Origin: Variovorax paradoxus
GTDB lineage: Bacteria > Pseudomonadota > Gammaproteobacteria > Burkholderiales > Burkholderiaceae_C
DNA: 64,000 nucleotides
Direction: 5' to 3'
NCBI RefSeq assembly: GCF_009755665.1
Contig: NZ_CP046622.1
Location: 5,335,001-5,399,000, forward strand
The position numbers were made by a program, and so were the translations under genes. The notes beneath the pieces are model-generated. The model had not been told where the DNA came from. It saw nothing but the letters and a program-made list of their open reading frames with translations, and searched no databases. The stretch's first letter is position 1; each line of letters opens with the position of its first letter. Positions 52,161 through 61,276 of this stretch are shown here, in pieces.

Positions 52161-52637
52161 ATGGAAAGCATTGACAAGTTCGACCTTGCAATCCTGCAAG
52201 AACTGCAGGCCGACGGCCGCCTGACGAATGCCGAGCTTGCGCAGCGCGTAGGCCTTTCGGCCGCACCCTGCTGGCGCCGGGTGCGCGCGCTGGAAGAAGC
52301 CGGCTTCATCAAGGGCTATCACGCCGAGATCGACCGCCACAAGATCGGGCTCGGCGTGCTCGCCTTCGTACGGGTGGACACCGAACGCGTCACCCACGAC
52401 GCCACCCAGCAACTCGAGGACTCCATCCGCAAGCTGCCCGAGGTGGTGGCCTGCCACTACATCAGCGGCACCGGCACCTTCGAGCTGCAGGTGGTGGCGC
52501 AGGACCTCGACAGCTTCTCGGCCTTCGCGCGGCGCCACCTGATGAACCTGCCCAACGTGAAAGACCTTCACACCAGCTTCTCGCTGGGGGAGGTGAAGGC
52601 CAGCAGCGCCTGGCCGCTCGGGCACTTGGCACGCTAG
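52161..52637 (+). CDS. Lrp/AsnC-family regulator
   Basis: This 158-residue protein has the AsnC helix-turn-helix (FDLAILQELQADGRLTNAEL, RVGLSAAPCWRRVRALEEAG) and a RAM domain (VVACHYISGTGTFELQVVAQ). It is divergent from the indolepyruvate oxidoreductase gene across 176 bp, so it probably senses an aromatic amino acid and controls that gene. This control is inferred from position. It also lies 95 bp upstream of the amino acid ABC transporter genes. Confidence 0.9.
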   Translation: MESIDKFDLAILQELQADGRLTNAELAQRVGLSAAPCWRRVRALEEAGFIKGYHAEIDRHKIGLGVLAFVRVDTERVTHDATQQLEDSIRKLPEVVACHYISGTGTFELQVVAQDLDSFSAFARRHLMNLPNVKDLHTSFSLGEVKASSAWPLGHLAR

Positions 52638-52732
52638 TGCAGCCTGGACGCTTGGCACGCTAGCTGCAACCTAGAATTCCCGCCCACCACAGACACATGC
52701 CGCCCCCTTGGCGGACAAGAGGAAGAAGCTCC

Positions 52733-53491
52733 ATGAACTCCATCCGCCGCACCCTGGCGCTCGGCCTTGCCGCCGCCACGCTCGCCTTTGGCGCCCAGGC
52801 ACAGAACCGCGAACTCACCGTGGCCTCCAGCGCCACCTATGCGCCTTTCGCTTTCGAGAACAAGGACAAGCAGATCGTAGGCTTCGACATCGACATCATC
52901 AATGCCATTGCCAAGCAGCAGGGCCTGAAGATCAAGGTGGTCAACACGCCGTTCACCGGCATCTTCGGCGCGCTCAACAACGGCGACGTCGACCTCGTGA
53001 TCTCGGGCGTCACCATCAACGACAAGCGCAAGCAGAGCTACGACTTCACGCCGCCCTACTTTGCGGCGCGCCAGCTCATCGCACTGCCGAAGAACAGCAC
53101 GGTCGCGTCGCTGAAGGACCTCGCCGGCAAGAAGATTGCCGTCGTGAGCGCCTCCACCGCCGACGACATCGCCTCGCGCGAGTTCGGCAAGACCAGCCCC
53201 AACATCCGCCGCTTCGAGAGCACGCCGCTCATCATTTCGGAGTTGGCCGGCGGCGGTGTCGATGCCGCCATGGGCGACAACGGCGTGATCGCCTACCGCG
53301 TGGCGCAAAACCCCGATCTCAAGACCATCGACGACAAGTCCTTTCCTGAAGAGGGCTTCGGCATCGTGGTGAAGAAGGGCGACAAGGCGCTGCTCGACAA
53401 GCTCACGGCCGGGCTGGCTGCGATTCGCGCCGACGGCAGCTACAACACGATCTACAAGAAGTGGTTCAACAAGGACCCGAACGCCCGATGA
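52733..53491 (+). CDS. Amino acid ABC transporter substrate-binding protein
   Basis: This is a 252-residue periplasmic protein with a signal peptide (cleavage after GAQAQ) and the family-3 binding-protein pattern: YAPFAFENKDKQIVGFDIDI, DLVISGVTINDKRKQSYDF, AVVSASTADD and GIVVKKGDKALLDKL. The Gly-Phe-Asp-Ile-Asp motif contacts the amino acid carboxylate and amine. It is followed after 38 bp by a permease gene; no ATPase gene is present, so an ATPase encoded elsewhere would be needed. Confidence 0.92.
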   Translation: MNSIRRTLALGLAAATLAFGAQAQNRELTVASSATYAPFAFENKDKQIVGFDIDIINAIAKQQGLKIKVVNTPFTGIFGALNNGDVDLVISGVTINDKRKQSYDFTPPYFAARQLIALPKNSTVASLKDLAGKKIAVVSASTADDIASREFGKTSPNIRRFESTPLIISELAGGGVDAAMGDNGVIAYRVAQNPDLKTIDDKSFPEEGFGIVVKKGDKALLDKLTAGLAAIRADGSYNTIYKKWFNKDPNAR

Positions 53492-53529
53492 GCAGCAGCA
53501 CGTCCGGCCCGGGCGCAAGGGAGCACTAG

Positions 53530-54300
53530 ATGGAACAGCCGATCCTGTTGTTCGGATGGTTCCGCTGGGACATCCTGGTCGAATACAAGGACCTGTTCTG
53601 GCAAGGCGCCTGGATGACTCTGCGCATGACCGTGGTGTGCGTGCTGCTGGGCGCAAGCTGGGGCCTGTGCCTGGCACTCGCCCGGCTCGCCCAGCCGCGC
53701 CATGCGCCGTGGACCTGGGTGGCGCGGTTCTTCCTGCGCTGGCCGGCGACGGTGTACGTGAGCTTCTTCCGCGGCACGCCGCTCTTCGTGCAGATCCTGC
53801 TGATTCACTTCGCCGTGATGCCGGTGTTCATTCACCCGAGCACGGGCCTCCTGATCGATGGCGACCTGGCGCGCACGCTCAAGCAGGAACATGGCGCGCT
53901 CATTTCGGGGGTGGTGGCGCTCACGCTCAATTCGGCGGCCTACATCTCCGAAGTGTTCCGCGCCGGCATCCAGTCGATCTCGCGCGGGCAGTTCGATGCC
54001 GGCCGGTCGATCGGCTTCACGCCCGCGCAGGTCATGCGCTATGTGGTGCTGCCGCAGGCCTTTCGCCGCATGCTGCCGCCGCTGGGCAACAACGCGATCG
54101 CGCTGCTGAAGGACACCTCGCTGGTCTCGGCCATCGGCCTGGCCGAGTTGGCCTACGCCGCACGCACGGTGGCGGGCGCCTATGCGCGCTACTGGGAGCC
54201 GTACCTTGCGATTTCGGTGGTGTACTGGGTGATGACGCTCGTGCTCACCACGATGCTGCGGCGGCTCGAACACCGCCTGGCGCGCAGCGACAGGGGATAG
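53530..54300 (+). CDS. Amino acid ABC transporter permease
   Basis: This 256-residue membrane protein of the HisM/GlnP type has the N-terminal WQGAWMTLRMTVVCVLLG helix and the conserved SFFRGTPLFVQILL. The EAA loop is AGRSIGFTPAQVMRYVVLPQ, and NNAIALLKDTSLVSAIG follows. An insertion (VFIHPSTGLLIDGDLARTL) enlarges one periplasmic loop. It pairs with the binding protein just upstream. The next gene is an MFS transporter rather than the expected ATPase. Confidence 0.92.
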   Translation: MEQPILLFGWFRWDILVEYKDLFWQGAWMTLRMTVVCVLLGASWGLCLALARLAQPRHAPWTWVARFFLRWPATVYVSFFRGTPLFVQILLIHFAVMPVFIHPSTGLLIDGDLARTLKQEHGALISGVVALTLNSAAYISEVFRAGIQSISRGQFDAGRSIGFTPAQVMRYVVLPQAFRRMLPPLGNNAIALLKDTSLVSAIGLAELAYAARTVAGAYARYWEPYLAISVVYWVMTLVLTTMLRRLEHRLARSDRG

Positions 54301-54315
54301 GCACAATCGGGCGAC

Positions 54316-55944
54316 ATGCCACCGATTTCCCCCGAAGAGACACCTGTTCCCCCCGCGCGGCCGCAGCCGCCGAAGTTCGCGGCGCTGGAGCCGCTCAAGC
54401 TGCCCGTGTTCCGCATGCTGTGGAGCACCTGGCTCATCGCCAACATCTGCATGTGGATGAGCGACGTGGCGGCGGCGTGGATGATGACTTCGCTGACCAC
54501 CTCGCCCATCTGGGTGGCGCTGGTGCAATCGGCCTCCACCTTGCCGGTGTTCCTGCTGGGCCTGCCCAGCGGGGCGCTGGCCGACATCCTGGACCGTCGG
54601 CGCTGGCTGGTGGCCACGCAGTTCTGGCTGGCGGGCACGGCCATCGTGCTGTGCGCGGCCATTGCGCTGGACATGATGACCGCGCCGCTTTTGCTGGCGC
54701 TCACTTTCGCCAACGGCATCGGCCTGGCGCTGCGCTGGCCGGTGTTCTCGGCCATCGTGCCCGAGCTGGTGCCGCGGCCGCAGCTGCCGGCGGCGCTGGG
54801 CCTGAACGGCATTGCGATGAACGCCTCGCGCATCATCGGCCCGCTCACGGCCGGCATGCTGATTGCCAGCGCGGGCAGCGTCTGGGTGTTTGCGCTCAAT
54901 GCGGTGCTGTCGGTGGCCTCGGGCTTCGTGGTGCTGCGCTGGCGGCGCGAGCACAAGCCCAATCCGCTGGGGCGCGAGCGGCTCATCAGCGCGATGCGCG
55001 TGGGCGTGCAGTTCGTGTGGCAGTCGCAGCGCATGCGGGCCGTGCTCTCTCGCATCACGATCTTCTTTTTTCACTCCACAGCGCTGCTCGCGATGCTGCC
55101 GCTCCTGGCGCGCAACCTCGAGGGTGGCGGCGCCGGTACCTTCACGCTGCTGCTGGCGGCCATGGGTTCGGGCGCGATCGTCGCGGTGCTGTTCCTGCCG
55201 CGGCTGCGCCAGGCGCTGGGTCGCGACCAGCTGGTGCTGCGCGGCACGATGCTGCAATCGCTTGCAACCGCGGTCATGGCCTTTGCGCCCAACGCGTGGG
55301 TGGCGGTGCCCGCCATGTTCTTCGGCGGCATGGCCTGGATCACCGTGGCCAATTCGCTCTCGGTGTCGGCGCAGCTGGCGCTGCCCGACTGGGTGCGCGC
55401 ACGCGGCATGTCGACCTACCAGATGGCCATCATGGGCGCGAGCGCGATCGGCGCGGCGCTGTGGGGCCAGGTGGCCACCGTCACCAACCTGCGCTCCAGC
55501 CTCGAAATTGCCGCGGCGAGCGGCACGCTGATGATGCTCGCGGCGCTGCGCTGGGTAACCGACGTCTCGGGAGAAGAAGCCGACATGAGCCCGGCGCGCG
55601 CCGGCTGGGCGGCGGGCCCGCCAGCGGAAACGCCCGAAGAAAACGGCCGCGTGGTCATCACCATCGAGTACATGATCGATCCGGCACGCGCGGCGGCCTT
55701 CCACCTGGTGATGCACCAGACCCGCCGCGCGCGGCTCGGGCAGGGCGCCATCGGCTGGGAACTGCTGCACGACATCTCGGAGCCCGGCCGCTACGTGGAA
55801 GAAATCGTCGACGAAAGCTGGACCGACCACCTGCGCCGCTTCAACCGCGCCACGGCCGCCGACATGGCCTTGCGCGAACGGCGGTTGGCGTTTCACATCG
55901 GCGAGTCGCCGCCCGTGGTGACGCGCTATGTGGTCAAGCGCTGA
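54316..55944 (+). CDS. MFS exporter with C-terminal ABM-like domain (MFS_3 type)
   Basis: This 542-residue protein has 10-12 membrane helices of the enterobactin-exporter-like MFS_3 group (FRMLWSTWLIANICMWMSDV, GLPSGALADILDRRRWLV, MNASRIIGPLTAGMLI). A soluble tail of about 110 residues (IEYMIDPARAAAFHLVMH, WTDHLRRFNRATAADMAL) is shaped like antibiotic-biosynthesis monooxygenase domains; this tail is common in the group and of unknown function. It begins 15 bp after the permease gene, and its substrate is unknown. Confidence 0.85.
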   Translation: MPPISPEETPVPPARPQPPKFAALEPLKLPVFRMLWSTWLIANICMWMSDVAAAWMMTSLTTSPIWVALVQSASTLPVFLLGLPSGALADILDRRRWLVATQFWLAGTAIVLCAAIALDMMTAPLLLALTFANGIGLALRWPVFSAIVPELVPRPQLPAALGLNGIAMNASRIIGPLTAGMLIASAGSVWVFALNAVLSVASGFVVLRWRREHKPNPLGRERLISAMRVGVQFVWQSQRMRAVLSRITIFFFHSTALLAMLPLLARNLEGGGAGTFTLLLAAMGSGAIVAVLFLPRLRQALGRDQLVLRGTMLQSLATAVMAFAPNAWVAVPAMFFGGMAWITVANSLSVSAQLALPDWVRARGMSTYQMAIMGASAIGAALWGQVATVTNLRSSLEIAAASGTLMMLAALRWVTDVSGEEADMSPARAGWAAGPPAETPEENGRVVITIEYMIDPARAAAFHLVMHQTRRARLGQGAIGWELLHDISEPGRYVEEIVDESWTDHLRRFNRATAADMALRERRLAFHIGESPPVVTRYVVKR

Positions 55945-56023
55945 ATCCGACCGGGCGCTTTGGTTTGCGGCAGCTGTTATTCGGGTGATCGGCCCGTCTG
56001 GGTAACTACCGATCCATCTTTTT

Positions 56024-56039
56024 TTGACCGATTGGATAA
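56024..56039. promoter_or_regulatory. RutR-like operator candidate before the creatininase operon
   Basis: TTGACCGATTGGATAA matches the E. coli RutR operator (TTGACCA, 2 bases, TGGTCAA) at 11 of its 14 fixed positions, with the mismatches off the TTGACC arm. It lies 51 bp before the creatininase-family start codon, inside the promoter region. The last gene of this operon encodes a RutR-like TetR protein, which makes a functional site plausible. The consensus is from memory and no binding is shown. Confidence 0.5.
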
Positions 56040-56089
56040 TTTAGCTCATCATCCCGCCCTGATTGCCCGTCACCACGAGGTACGCCACG

Positions 56090-56911
56090 ATGAATCCGGT
56101 CCCCCTGCGCAGCCGCTTCTGGTCCGACCTGACCAGCGAAGAGTTCTCCCGCCTCGACCGTGAACGGCTCATTGCCGTGCTGCCGGTGGGCGCCACCGAA
56201 CAGCACGGCCCCCATCTGCCGATGTCGACCGACACCGCCACCATCGACGGCATGGTGCGCGCCACCCTCCCGCACCTGCCGGACGACCTGCCGGTGCTTT
56301 TTCTCCCCACCGTGCCCTACGGCAAGAGCAACGAGCACTCGCGCTATCCCGGCACGCTCACCGTGTCCGCGAACACGCTGATCTCGCTGTGGAAGGATAT
56401 CGGCGCCTGCGTTGCAAAGGCCGGCGTGCGCAAGCTGGTGCTCTACAACAGCCACGGCGGCCAGATGAGCGTGATGGACATCGTGGCGCGAGACCTGCGC
56501 GAGGAGCACGACATGATGGTCGTGGCCGCCAACTGGTACACGCTGGGCCTGCCCGAGGGCCTGTTCAGTGCGCACGAGGGCAAGCACGGCATTCATGCGG
56601 GCGACCTCGAAAGCTCGGTGATGCTGCACCTCACGCCCGACTACGTGCGCCGCGATCAGTTCCAGAACTTCAGTTCGATGACCGAGCAGTTGGCCGCTGA
56701 AAACAAGTTTCTCTCGATCACTCCGAGCGGCAAGCTCGGCTGGCAGATGCACGACATCAACCCTTCGGGCGCCGCCGGCGATGCCACGCGCGCCACGGCC
56801 GAGAAGGGCGCCGCGGTGCTCGACCACGTGGGCCGGCGCTTCGTCGAACTGCTGCACGAAGTCGACCGCTTTCCACTCTCGCGCCTTGCCAACGAGCCCG
56901 CCTGGAAATGA
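56090..56911 (+). CDS. Creatininase-family amidohydrolase
   Basis: This is a 273-residue metal-dependent amidohydrolase. The N-terminal motif ATEQHGPHLPMSTD provides metal ligands Glu37, His39 and Asp48; NSHGGQ and HAGDLESSVML supply the rest. Known members open creatinine or other cyclic amides and act on formamides in riboflavin-type pathways; the substrate here is unknown. GAGG lies 9 nt before the ATG. It is the first gene of the ABC importer/oxidase operon and overlaps the ATPase gene by 4 bp. Confidence 0.85.
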   Translation: MNPVPLRSRFWSDLTSEEFSRLDRERLIAVLPVGATEQHGPHLPMSTDTATIDGMVRATLPHLPDDLPVLFLPTVPYGKSNEHSRYPGTLTVSANTLISLWKDIGACVAKAGVRKLVLYNSHGGQMSVMDIVARDLREEHDMMVVAANWYTLGLPEGLFSAHEGKHGIHAGDLESSVMLHLTPDYVRRDQFQNFSSMTEQLAAENKFLSITPSGKLGWQMHDINPSGAAGDATRATAEKGAAVLDHVGRRFVELLHEVDRFPLSRLANEPAWK

Positions 56912-57696
56912 GCTCCACCGCCACCCCGCCGCTGGTCAGCCTGCGCCACGTCAGCAAGCGTTTTGCCAACGGCACGCTCGCATTGCAAGGCATGACGCTC
57001 GACATCGGCGAGCACGACTTCATCAGCTTTCTCGGCCCCTCGGGCTGCGGCAAGAGCACCGCGCTCAGGCTCATCGCCGGGCTCACCCGGCTCAGCTCGG
57101 GCGACATGCACTGGTCCGGCGCCAACACCGGAAAGACACAAAGCGACCGCGACCTGGGCTTCGTGTTCCAGGAGCCCACGCTCATGCCGTGGGCCAAGGT
57201 GTTCGACAACGTGTGGCTGCCGCTCAAGCTGGCCGGCATGAGCCGCGATGCGGCCGCGCCGGTGGTGCAGCAGGTGCTGGAGATGGTCGGCCTTTCGCGC
57301 TTTGCCGACGTGTACCCGCGCGAACTCTCGGGCGGCATGAAGATGCGCGTGTCGATTGCGCGCGCGTTGGTCACGCATCCGCGCCTGCTGCTGATGGACG
57401 AGCCCTTTGCCGCGCTCGACGAAATGACGCGCATCAAGCTCAACAACGACCTGCTCGCCATATGGCGCGAGCACCGCTTCTCGGTGGTGTTCGTCACGCA
57501 CAGCGTGTACGAGTCGGTGTATCTCTCCAACCGCATCGTGGTGATGGCGGCTCGGCCCGGCCGGGTGATCGACGAGATCCGCATCGACGAGCCGTATCCG
57601 CGCGGCGAAGAGTTCCGCACCTCGAGCCGCTACAACGCGCACTGCACGGCGGTGTCGCAATCCCTGCACGGAGCGCTGCATGACGTCGATCACTGA
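56908..57696 (+). CDS. ABC transporter ATPase, nitrate/sulfonate/taurine type
   Basis: This is a 262-residue ATPase with Walker A GPSGCGKST (43-51), Q-loop FVFQEPTLMPW, signature LSGGMKMRVSIARAL, Walker B LLLMDEPFAALDE, and the H-loop VVFVTHSVYES. The LMPW segment after the Q-loop is typical of the SsuB/TauB/ThiZ group that imports small organic nutrients. It overlaps the creatininase gene by 4 bp and the permease gene by 17 bp. Confidence 0.93.
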   Translation: MSSTATPPLVSLRHVSKRFANGTLALQGMTLDIGEHDFISFLGPSGCGKSTALRLIAGLTRLSSGDMHWSGANTGKTQSDRDLGFVFQEPTLMPWAKVFDNVWLPLKLAGMSRDAAAPVVQQVLEMVGLSRFADVYPRELSGGMKMRVSIARALVTHPRLLLMDEPFAALDEMTRIKLNNDLLAIWREHRFSVVFVTHSVYESVYLSNRIVVMAARPGRVIDEIRIDEPYPRGEEFRTSSRYNAHCTAVSQSLHGALHDVDH

Positions 57697-58573
57697 GCCC
57701 GTGGTGCCGACGGCCGAGGTGGCGGCGGACCCGGCCGACGCGGCGCCGTCGGAAGCAATGCTGCGCGCGCATGAAGACAAACTGCGCCGGCGCGATTCGG
57801 TGCTGCGCATCGTGGTGCCGGCGGCCATCGTCATTGCGCTGCTGCTGGCATGGGAATGGATGGTGCGCGCCAACAACATTCCACACTACATACTGCCCGC
57901 GCCTTCGCTCATCCTGCGCACGCTGTTCGACAACTGGGCGTCGCTTTCAAGCGCGCTGTGGTTCACGGTCAAGCTCACGCTGCTGGCGCTCGCCGCGGCC
58001 ATCGTCGGCGGCGTGCTGCTGGCCATTGCGTTCGCGCTCTTCAAGTGGGTGGAGATCGGCCTTTTCCCAATCGCCGTGATCCTGCAGGTGACGCCGATCA
58101 TCGCGATTGCGCCGCTGATATTGATCTATGTGTCGAGCACCACCGCGGCGCTGTTGCTCTGCGCCTGGATCGTGGCTTTCTTTCCCATCCTGTCGAACAC
58201 CGTCGTCGGCCTGAAAAGCGCCGACAGCAATCTGCGCGACCTGTTCCAGCTCTACAAGGCCTCGCCCTGGCAGACCTTCCGCTACCTGCTCGCGCCCAGT
58301 GCATTGCCGTACTTCATGGCCGGCCTGAAGATTGCCGGCGGGCTGAGCCTGATCGGCGCGGTGGTGGCGGAATTCACGGCCGGCACGGCGGGCAAGGAAA
58401 CCGGGCTGGCTTCGCGCATTCTCGAATCGAGCTTTCGCACCGAGATCCCGATGATGTTCGCGGCGCTGCTTTTGGTGTCGCTGCTCGGTATCGTGATCTT
58501 CATCGTGTTTGCCGCGCTGTCGCGCCTTGTGCTTGGCCATTGGCACGAGAGCGAAATGCGCCGTGAACGCTAG
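57680..58573 (+). CDS. ABC transporter permease, nitrate/sulfonate/taurine type
   Basis: This 297-residue protein has a charged N-terminus (about 40 residues) then six membrane helices of the SsuC/ThiX type (PHYILPAPSLILRTLFDNW, VILQVTPIIAIAPLILIY, FFPILSNTVVGLKSAD). The EAA-type loop is LFQLYKASPWQTFRYLLAPS. It partners with the ATPase upstream and with the binding protein at 60205. Confidence 0.92.
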   Translation: MTSITEPVVPTAEVAADPADAAPSEAMLRAHEDKLRRRDSVLRIVVPAAIVIALLLAWEWMVRANNIPHYILPAPSLILRTLFDNWASLSSALWFTVKLTLLALAAAIVGGVLLAIAFALFKWVEIGLFPIAVILQVTPIIAIAPLILIYVSSTTAALLLCAWIVAFFPILSNTVVGLKSADSNLRDLFQLYKASPWQTFRYLLAPSALPYFMAGLKIAGGLSLIGAVVAEFTAGTAGKETGLASRILESSFRTEIPMMFAALLLVSLLGIVIFIVFAALSRLVLGHWHESEMRRER

Positions 58574-59942
58574 CACCATGGCAGCGCAAGTCGACTGGGA
58601 CGCCGTGCGCGAAGACCTGCGCGGCCTCAATGTCATCACCGCTCCAGCCCAGCGCAAGCAGCTCTCGAAAGACTTCTACTGGTACAGCCCCATCCTCACC
58701 GCGCAGCTCGCGGGCTGCGTGGCCGACCTCGTGGTAAAGGTCAGCACCGAGGACGACGTGCGACAGGCCGCCGCCGTGGCCGCCAAGTGGAAGCTGCCGC
58801 TCACCGTGCGCGCCGGGGGCACCGGTAACTACGGCCAGTGCGTGCCGCTCGAAGGCGGCATCGTGCTCGACGTGACGCAGATGTGCCGCGTGCTCGACAT
58901 CCAGCCAGGCCGCATGCGCGTGGAAGCTGGTGCGCGCATGCACGACATCGATCTTGCCGCGCGCGAGACGGGTCAGGCGCTGCGCATGTGGCCGTCGACC
59001 TGGCATGTGGCCAGCATCGGCGGCTTCATCGCGGGCGGCTTCGGCGGCATCGGCTCGTTCCGCCACGGCATCCTGCGCGACCCGGGCAACCTGCTGCGCG
59101 CGCGCGTGATGACGGTGGAGCGCGAACCGCGCATCATCGAACTGCACGGCGACGAGATCCAGCAGGTGCACCACGCCTACGGCACCAACGGCGTGATCCT
59201 CGACGTGGAGGTGGCGCTGAGCCCGGCGGTCGAGTGGGTGCACTGCACGGTGCTGTTCGACACGTACCGCGGCGCACTCCACTTCGGCATCGCGGCGCAG
59301 GCGCCAACGCTCGACATCTTTTTGCTCTCGACCGTCGAAGCGCGCTTTTCGCCCTACTACACGGCCATGCGCGACCGCTTTCCGCCCGATCGGCATGCGT
59401 TATTCGCCATGGTCTCGCCCGAATCGATGGCGGATTTCCGCGCACTCGCCAATGCGCACCGCGGCACGATCTCCGTCGCCGGCACCGAGGCCGAGCTGCT
59501 CGCCGACGGCCTGCCGCCCGCCTACGAATGCGCGTTCAACCACACGACCCTGCAGGCGCTGAAGGCCGACCGCAGCTGGACCTATCTGCAAGTCGCCTAC
59601 GCTCAACCCTTCGACCCGGCAGTTGTCGAGCGCCATCTGCAAATCTTCGGTGACGACGTTCTGCAGCACCAGGACTTTGCGCGCGCCGGCGGCGAATGCG
59701 GCACCTTCGGCATCCTGCTTGTGCGATGGAAGGGCGAGGCGCACCAGTACGAAGTGATTCGCGAGATCGAATCGCAGGGCGGCTGCCAGATCTTCAACCC
59801 CCATGTCTTCACCATCGAGGACGGCGGAATGAAGACCATCGACACCCAGCAGATCGAATTCAAGAAGCGCAGCGATCCGATGGGTTTGATGAACCCTGGA
59901 AAGACGCGCGGCTGGACTCCCGATATGGCTGTCGAGCGTTGA
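58563..59942 (+). CDS. FAD-binding oxidase (PCMH/BBE-type)
   Basis: This is a flavin oxidase of about 459 residues. The PCMH FAD domain has VRAGGTGNYGQCVPLEGGIV and the second loop ASIGGFIAGGFGGIGSFRHG, as in 6-hydroxynicotine and lactate-type oxidases. The C-terminal cap (FKKRSDPMGLMNPGKTRGW) holds the usual N-P-G-K end motif. It is likely to oxidise a C-N or C-O bond of the imported substrate. A GTG at 58563 and an ATG at 58578 are both possible starts; the GTG overlaps the permease stop and has a better purine-rich leader. Confidence 0.82.
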   Translation: MNASTMAAQVDWDAVREDLRGLNVITAPAQRKQLSKDFYWYSPILTAQLAGCVADLVVKVSTEDDVRQAAAVAAKWKLPLTVRAGGTGNYGQCVPLEGGIVLDVTQMCRVLDIQPGRMRVEAGARMHDIDLAARETGQALRMWPSTWHVASIGGFIAGGFGGIGSFRHGILRDPGNLLRARVMTVEREPRIIELHGDEIQQVHHAYGTNGVILDVEVALSPAVEWVHCTVLFDTYRGALHFGIAAQAPTLDIFLLSTVEARFSPYYTAMRDRFPPDRHALFAMVSPESMADFRALANAHRGTISVAGTEAELLADGLPPAYECAFNHTTLQALKADRSWTYLQVAYAQPFDPAVVERHLQIFGDDVLQHQDFARAGGECGTFGILLVRWKGEAHQYEVIREIESQGGCQIFNPHVFTIEDGGMKTIDTQQIEFKKRSDPMGLMNPGKTRGWTPDMAVER

Positions 59943-60204
59943 GATGACGGCCCGCTTTGTCGTTCGTTGTGTTGGTTTTCGCGGCTGCTGTTCGGGGCGC
60001 GCACCCAGAGCGTGCCCAAGTGCACAGGGCATCGGGTGCTCCGCGCAGCGAAATAAAGGAGGAGCCGAAGGCGGGGGACATTCGCGGAGGGGAGTACCCG
60101 GTGGCCTTTGCACAAGCCCTGAACACGGCGCCCAAAAAGTTGTTCCGTCACATCGCCGCTGACATGAAAATCCAACGCAGCATTCAACACAGGAGTCCAC
60201 CGCC
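59943..60204. other. 262-bp GC-rich gap between FAD oxidase and binding-protein genes
   Basis: This gap interrupts an otherwise packed operon. It holds a stretch rich in short G/C runs (GGAGGAGCCGAAGGCGGGGG, CGGAGGGGAGTACCCGG) with no gene, and looks like an intergenic repeat element. No second copy was seen in the window. A promoter or processing site for the binding-protein gene may lie at the right end, before the SD-like region at 60188-60197. Confidence 0.4.
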
Positions 60205-61233
60205 ATGCGCATTCCCGCTCTGACCATCCGTCCGCTTGCTCTAGCCCTCGCCCTCGCGGCTGCCGCTTTCGCCGCACAGGCGCAGGAAAAAGTGGTGTTC
60301 GCCACCAACTGGAAAGCACAAGCCGGCCACGGCGGCTTCTACCAGGCGCTGGTGGACGGCACCTACAAGAAGTACGGCCTCGACGTCGACATTCAGCAGG
60401 GCGGCCCCATGGTCAACAACCGGCCGATGCTGCCGGCCGGCAAGGTCGATTTTCTGATGACCGGCAACCTGCTGCAGTCCTTCGATAACGTGAAGAACGG
60501 CGTGCCCACGGTGGTGGTGGCGGCCTTCTTCCAGAAAGATCCGCAGGCCATGTTCGCGCACCCGGGCCAGGGTTTCGACACCTTCAAGGACATGACCAAG
60601 GCGACCGTCGCCTTCATCGGCAAGGACGGCCAGTTCAGCTTCTGGCAATGGATGAAGTCCGAGCACGGCTTCAAGGATTCGCAGCTCAAGCCCTACACCT
60701 TCAACGTGGGCCCGTTCCTCGCCGACAAGAAATCGATTCAGCAGGGCTACGCCATCTCCGAGCCGCTGTCGATCAAGGCGCAGGCCGGCTTCGATCCGGT
60801 AGTGCAGCTGCTGGCCGACAACGGCTTTTCGACCTACTCGACCACCATCGAGACGCGCGCCGACCTCGTCAAGACCAAGCCAGAGACCGTGCGCAAGTTT
60901 GTCGAGGCCTCGATCATCGGCTGGAACAACTATCTCTATGGCGACAACAAGGCAGCCAACGAGATGATCGCCAAGATCAACCCCGACTCGCCCGTGGCCG
61001 CATCGCAAGGCTCCATCGAACTCATGAAGAAGATGGGCATCGTCGACAGCGGCGAATCGCTCACCAAGGGCATCGGCGCAATGGACGAAGCACGCGTGAA
61101 AGACTTCTACGACAAGATGGTGAAGGCCGGTTTGTACAAACCCGGCGAGATCGACCTCTCGAAGGTCGTGACCACGCAGTTCGTCAACAAGGGCGTCGGA
61201 CTCGACGTCCGCAAGAAGCTCGCCGGCAAGTAA
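60205..61233 (+). CDS. NMT1/ThiY-type ABC substrate-binding protein
   Basis: This is a 342-residue periplasmic protein with a signal peptide (cleavage near FAAQAQE) and the NMT1-like fold: VVFATNWKAQAGHGGFYQAL, YKKYGLDVDIQQGGPMVNN, LPAGKVDFLMTGNLLQSF, KPETVRKFVEASIIGWNNYL. This family binds pyrimidines (thiamine precursors), sulfonates and similar small molecules. It should feed the ATPase/permease pair of the same cluster. A pyrimidine-like ligand would fit the RutR-like regulator. Confidence 0.9.
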   Translation: MRIPALTIRPLALALALAAAAFAAQAQEKVVFATNWKAQAGHGGFYQALVDGTYKKYGLDVDIQQGGPMVNNRPMLPAGKVDFLMTGNLLQSFDNVKNGVPTVVVAAFFQKDPQAMFAHPGQGFDTFKDMTKATVAFIGKDGQFSFWQWMKSEHGFKDSQLKPYTFNVGPFLADKKSIQQGYAISEPLSIKAQAGFDPVVQLLADNGFSTYSTTIETRADLVKTKPETVRKFVEASIIGWNNYLYGDNKAANEMIAKINPDSPVAASQGSIELMKKMGIVDSGESLTKGIGAMDEARVKDFYDKMVKAGLYKPGEIDLSKVVTTQFVNKGVGLDVRKKLAGK

Positions 61234-61276
61234 CGGGCGCGCGCTTTTTTCCCGCGGGCCGCGCGGGGCTTGCGCC

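Noticed and set aside
52985..53030. Short minus-strand frames inside the amino acid binding-protein gene
   Set aside because: They have no start signals and lie inside a clear binding-protein gene.
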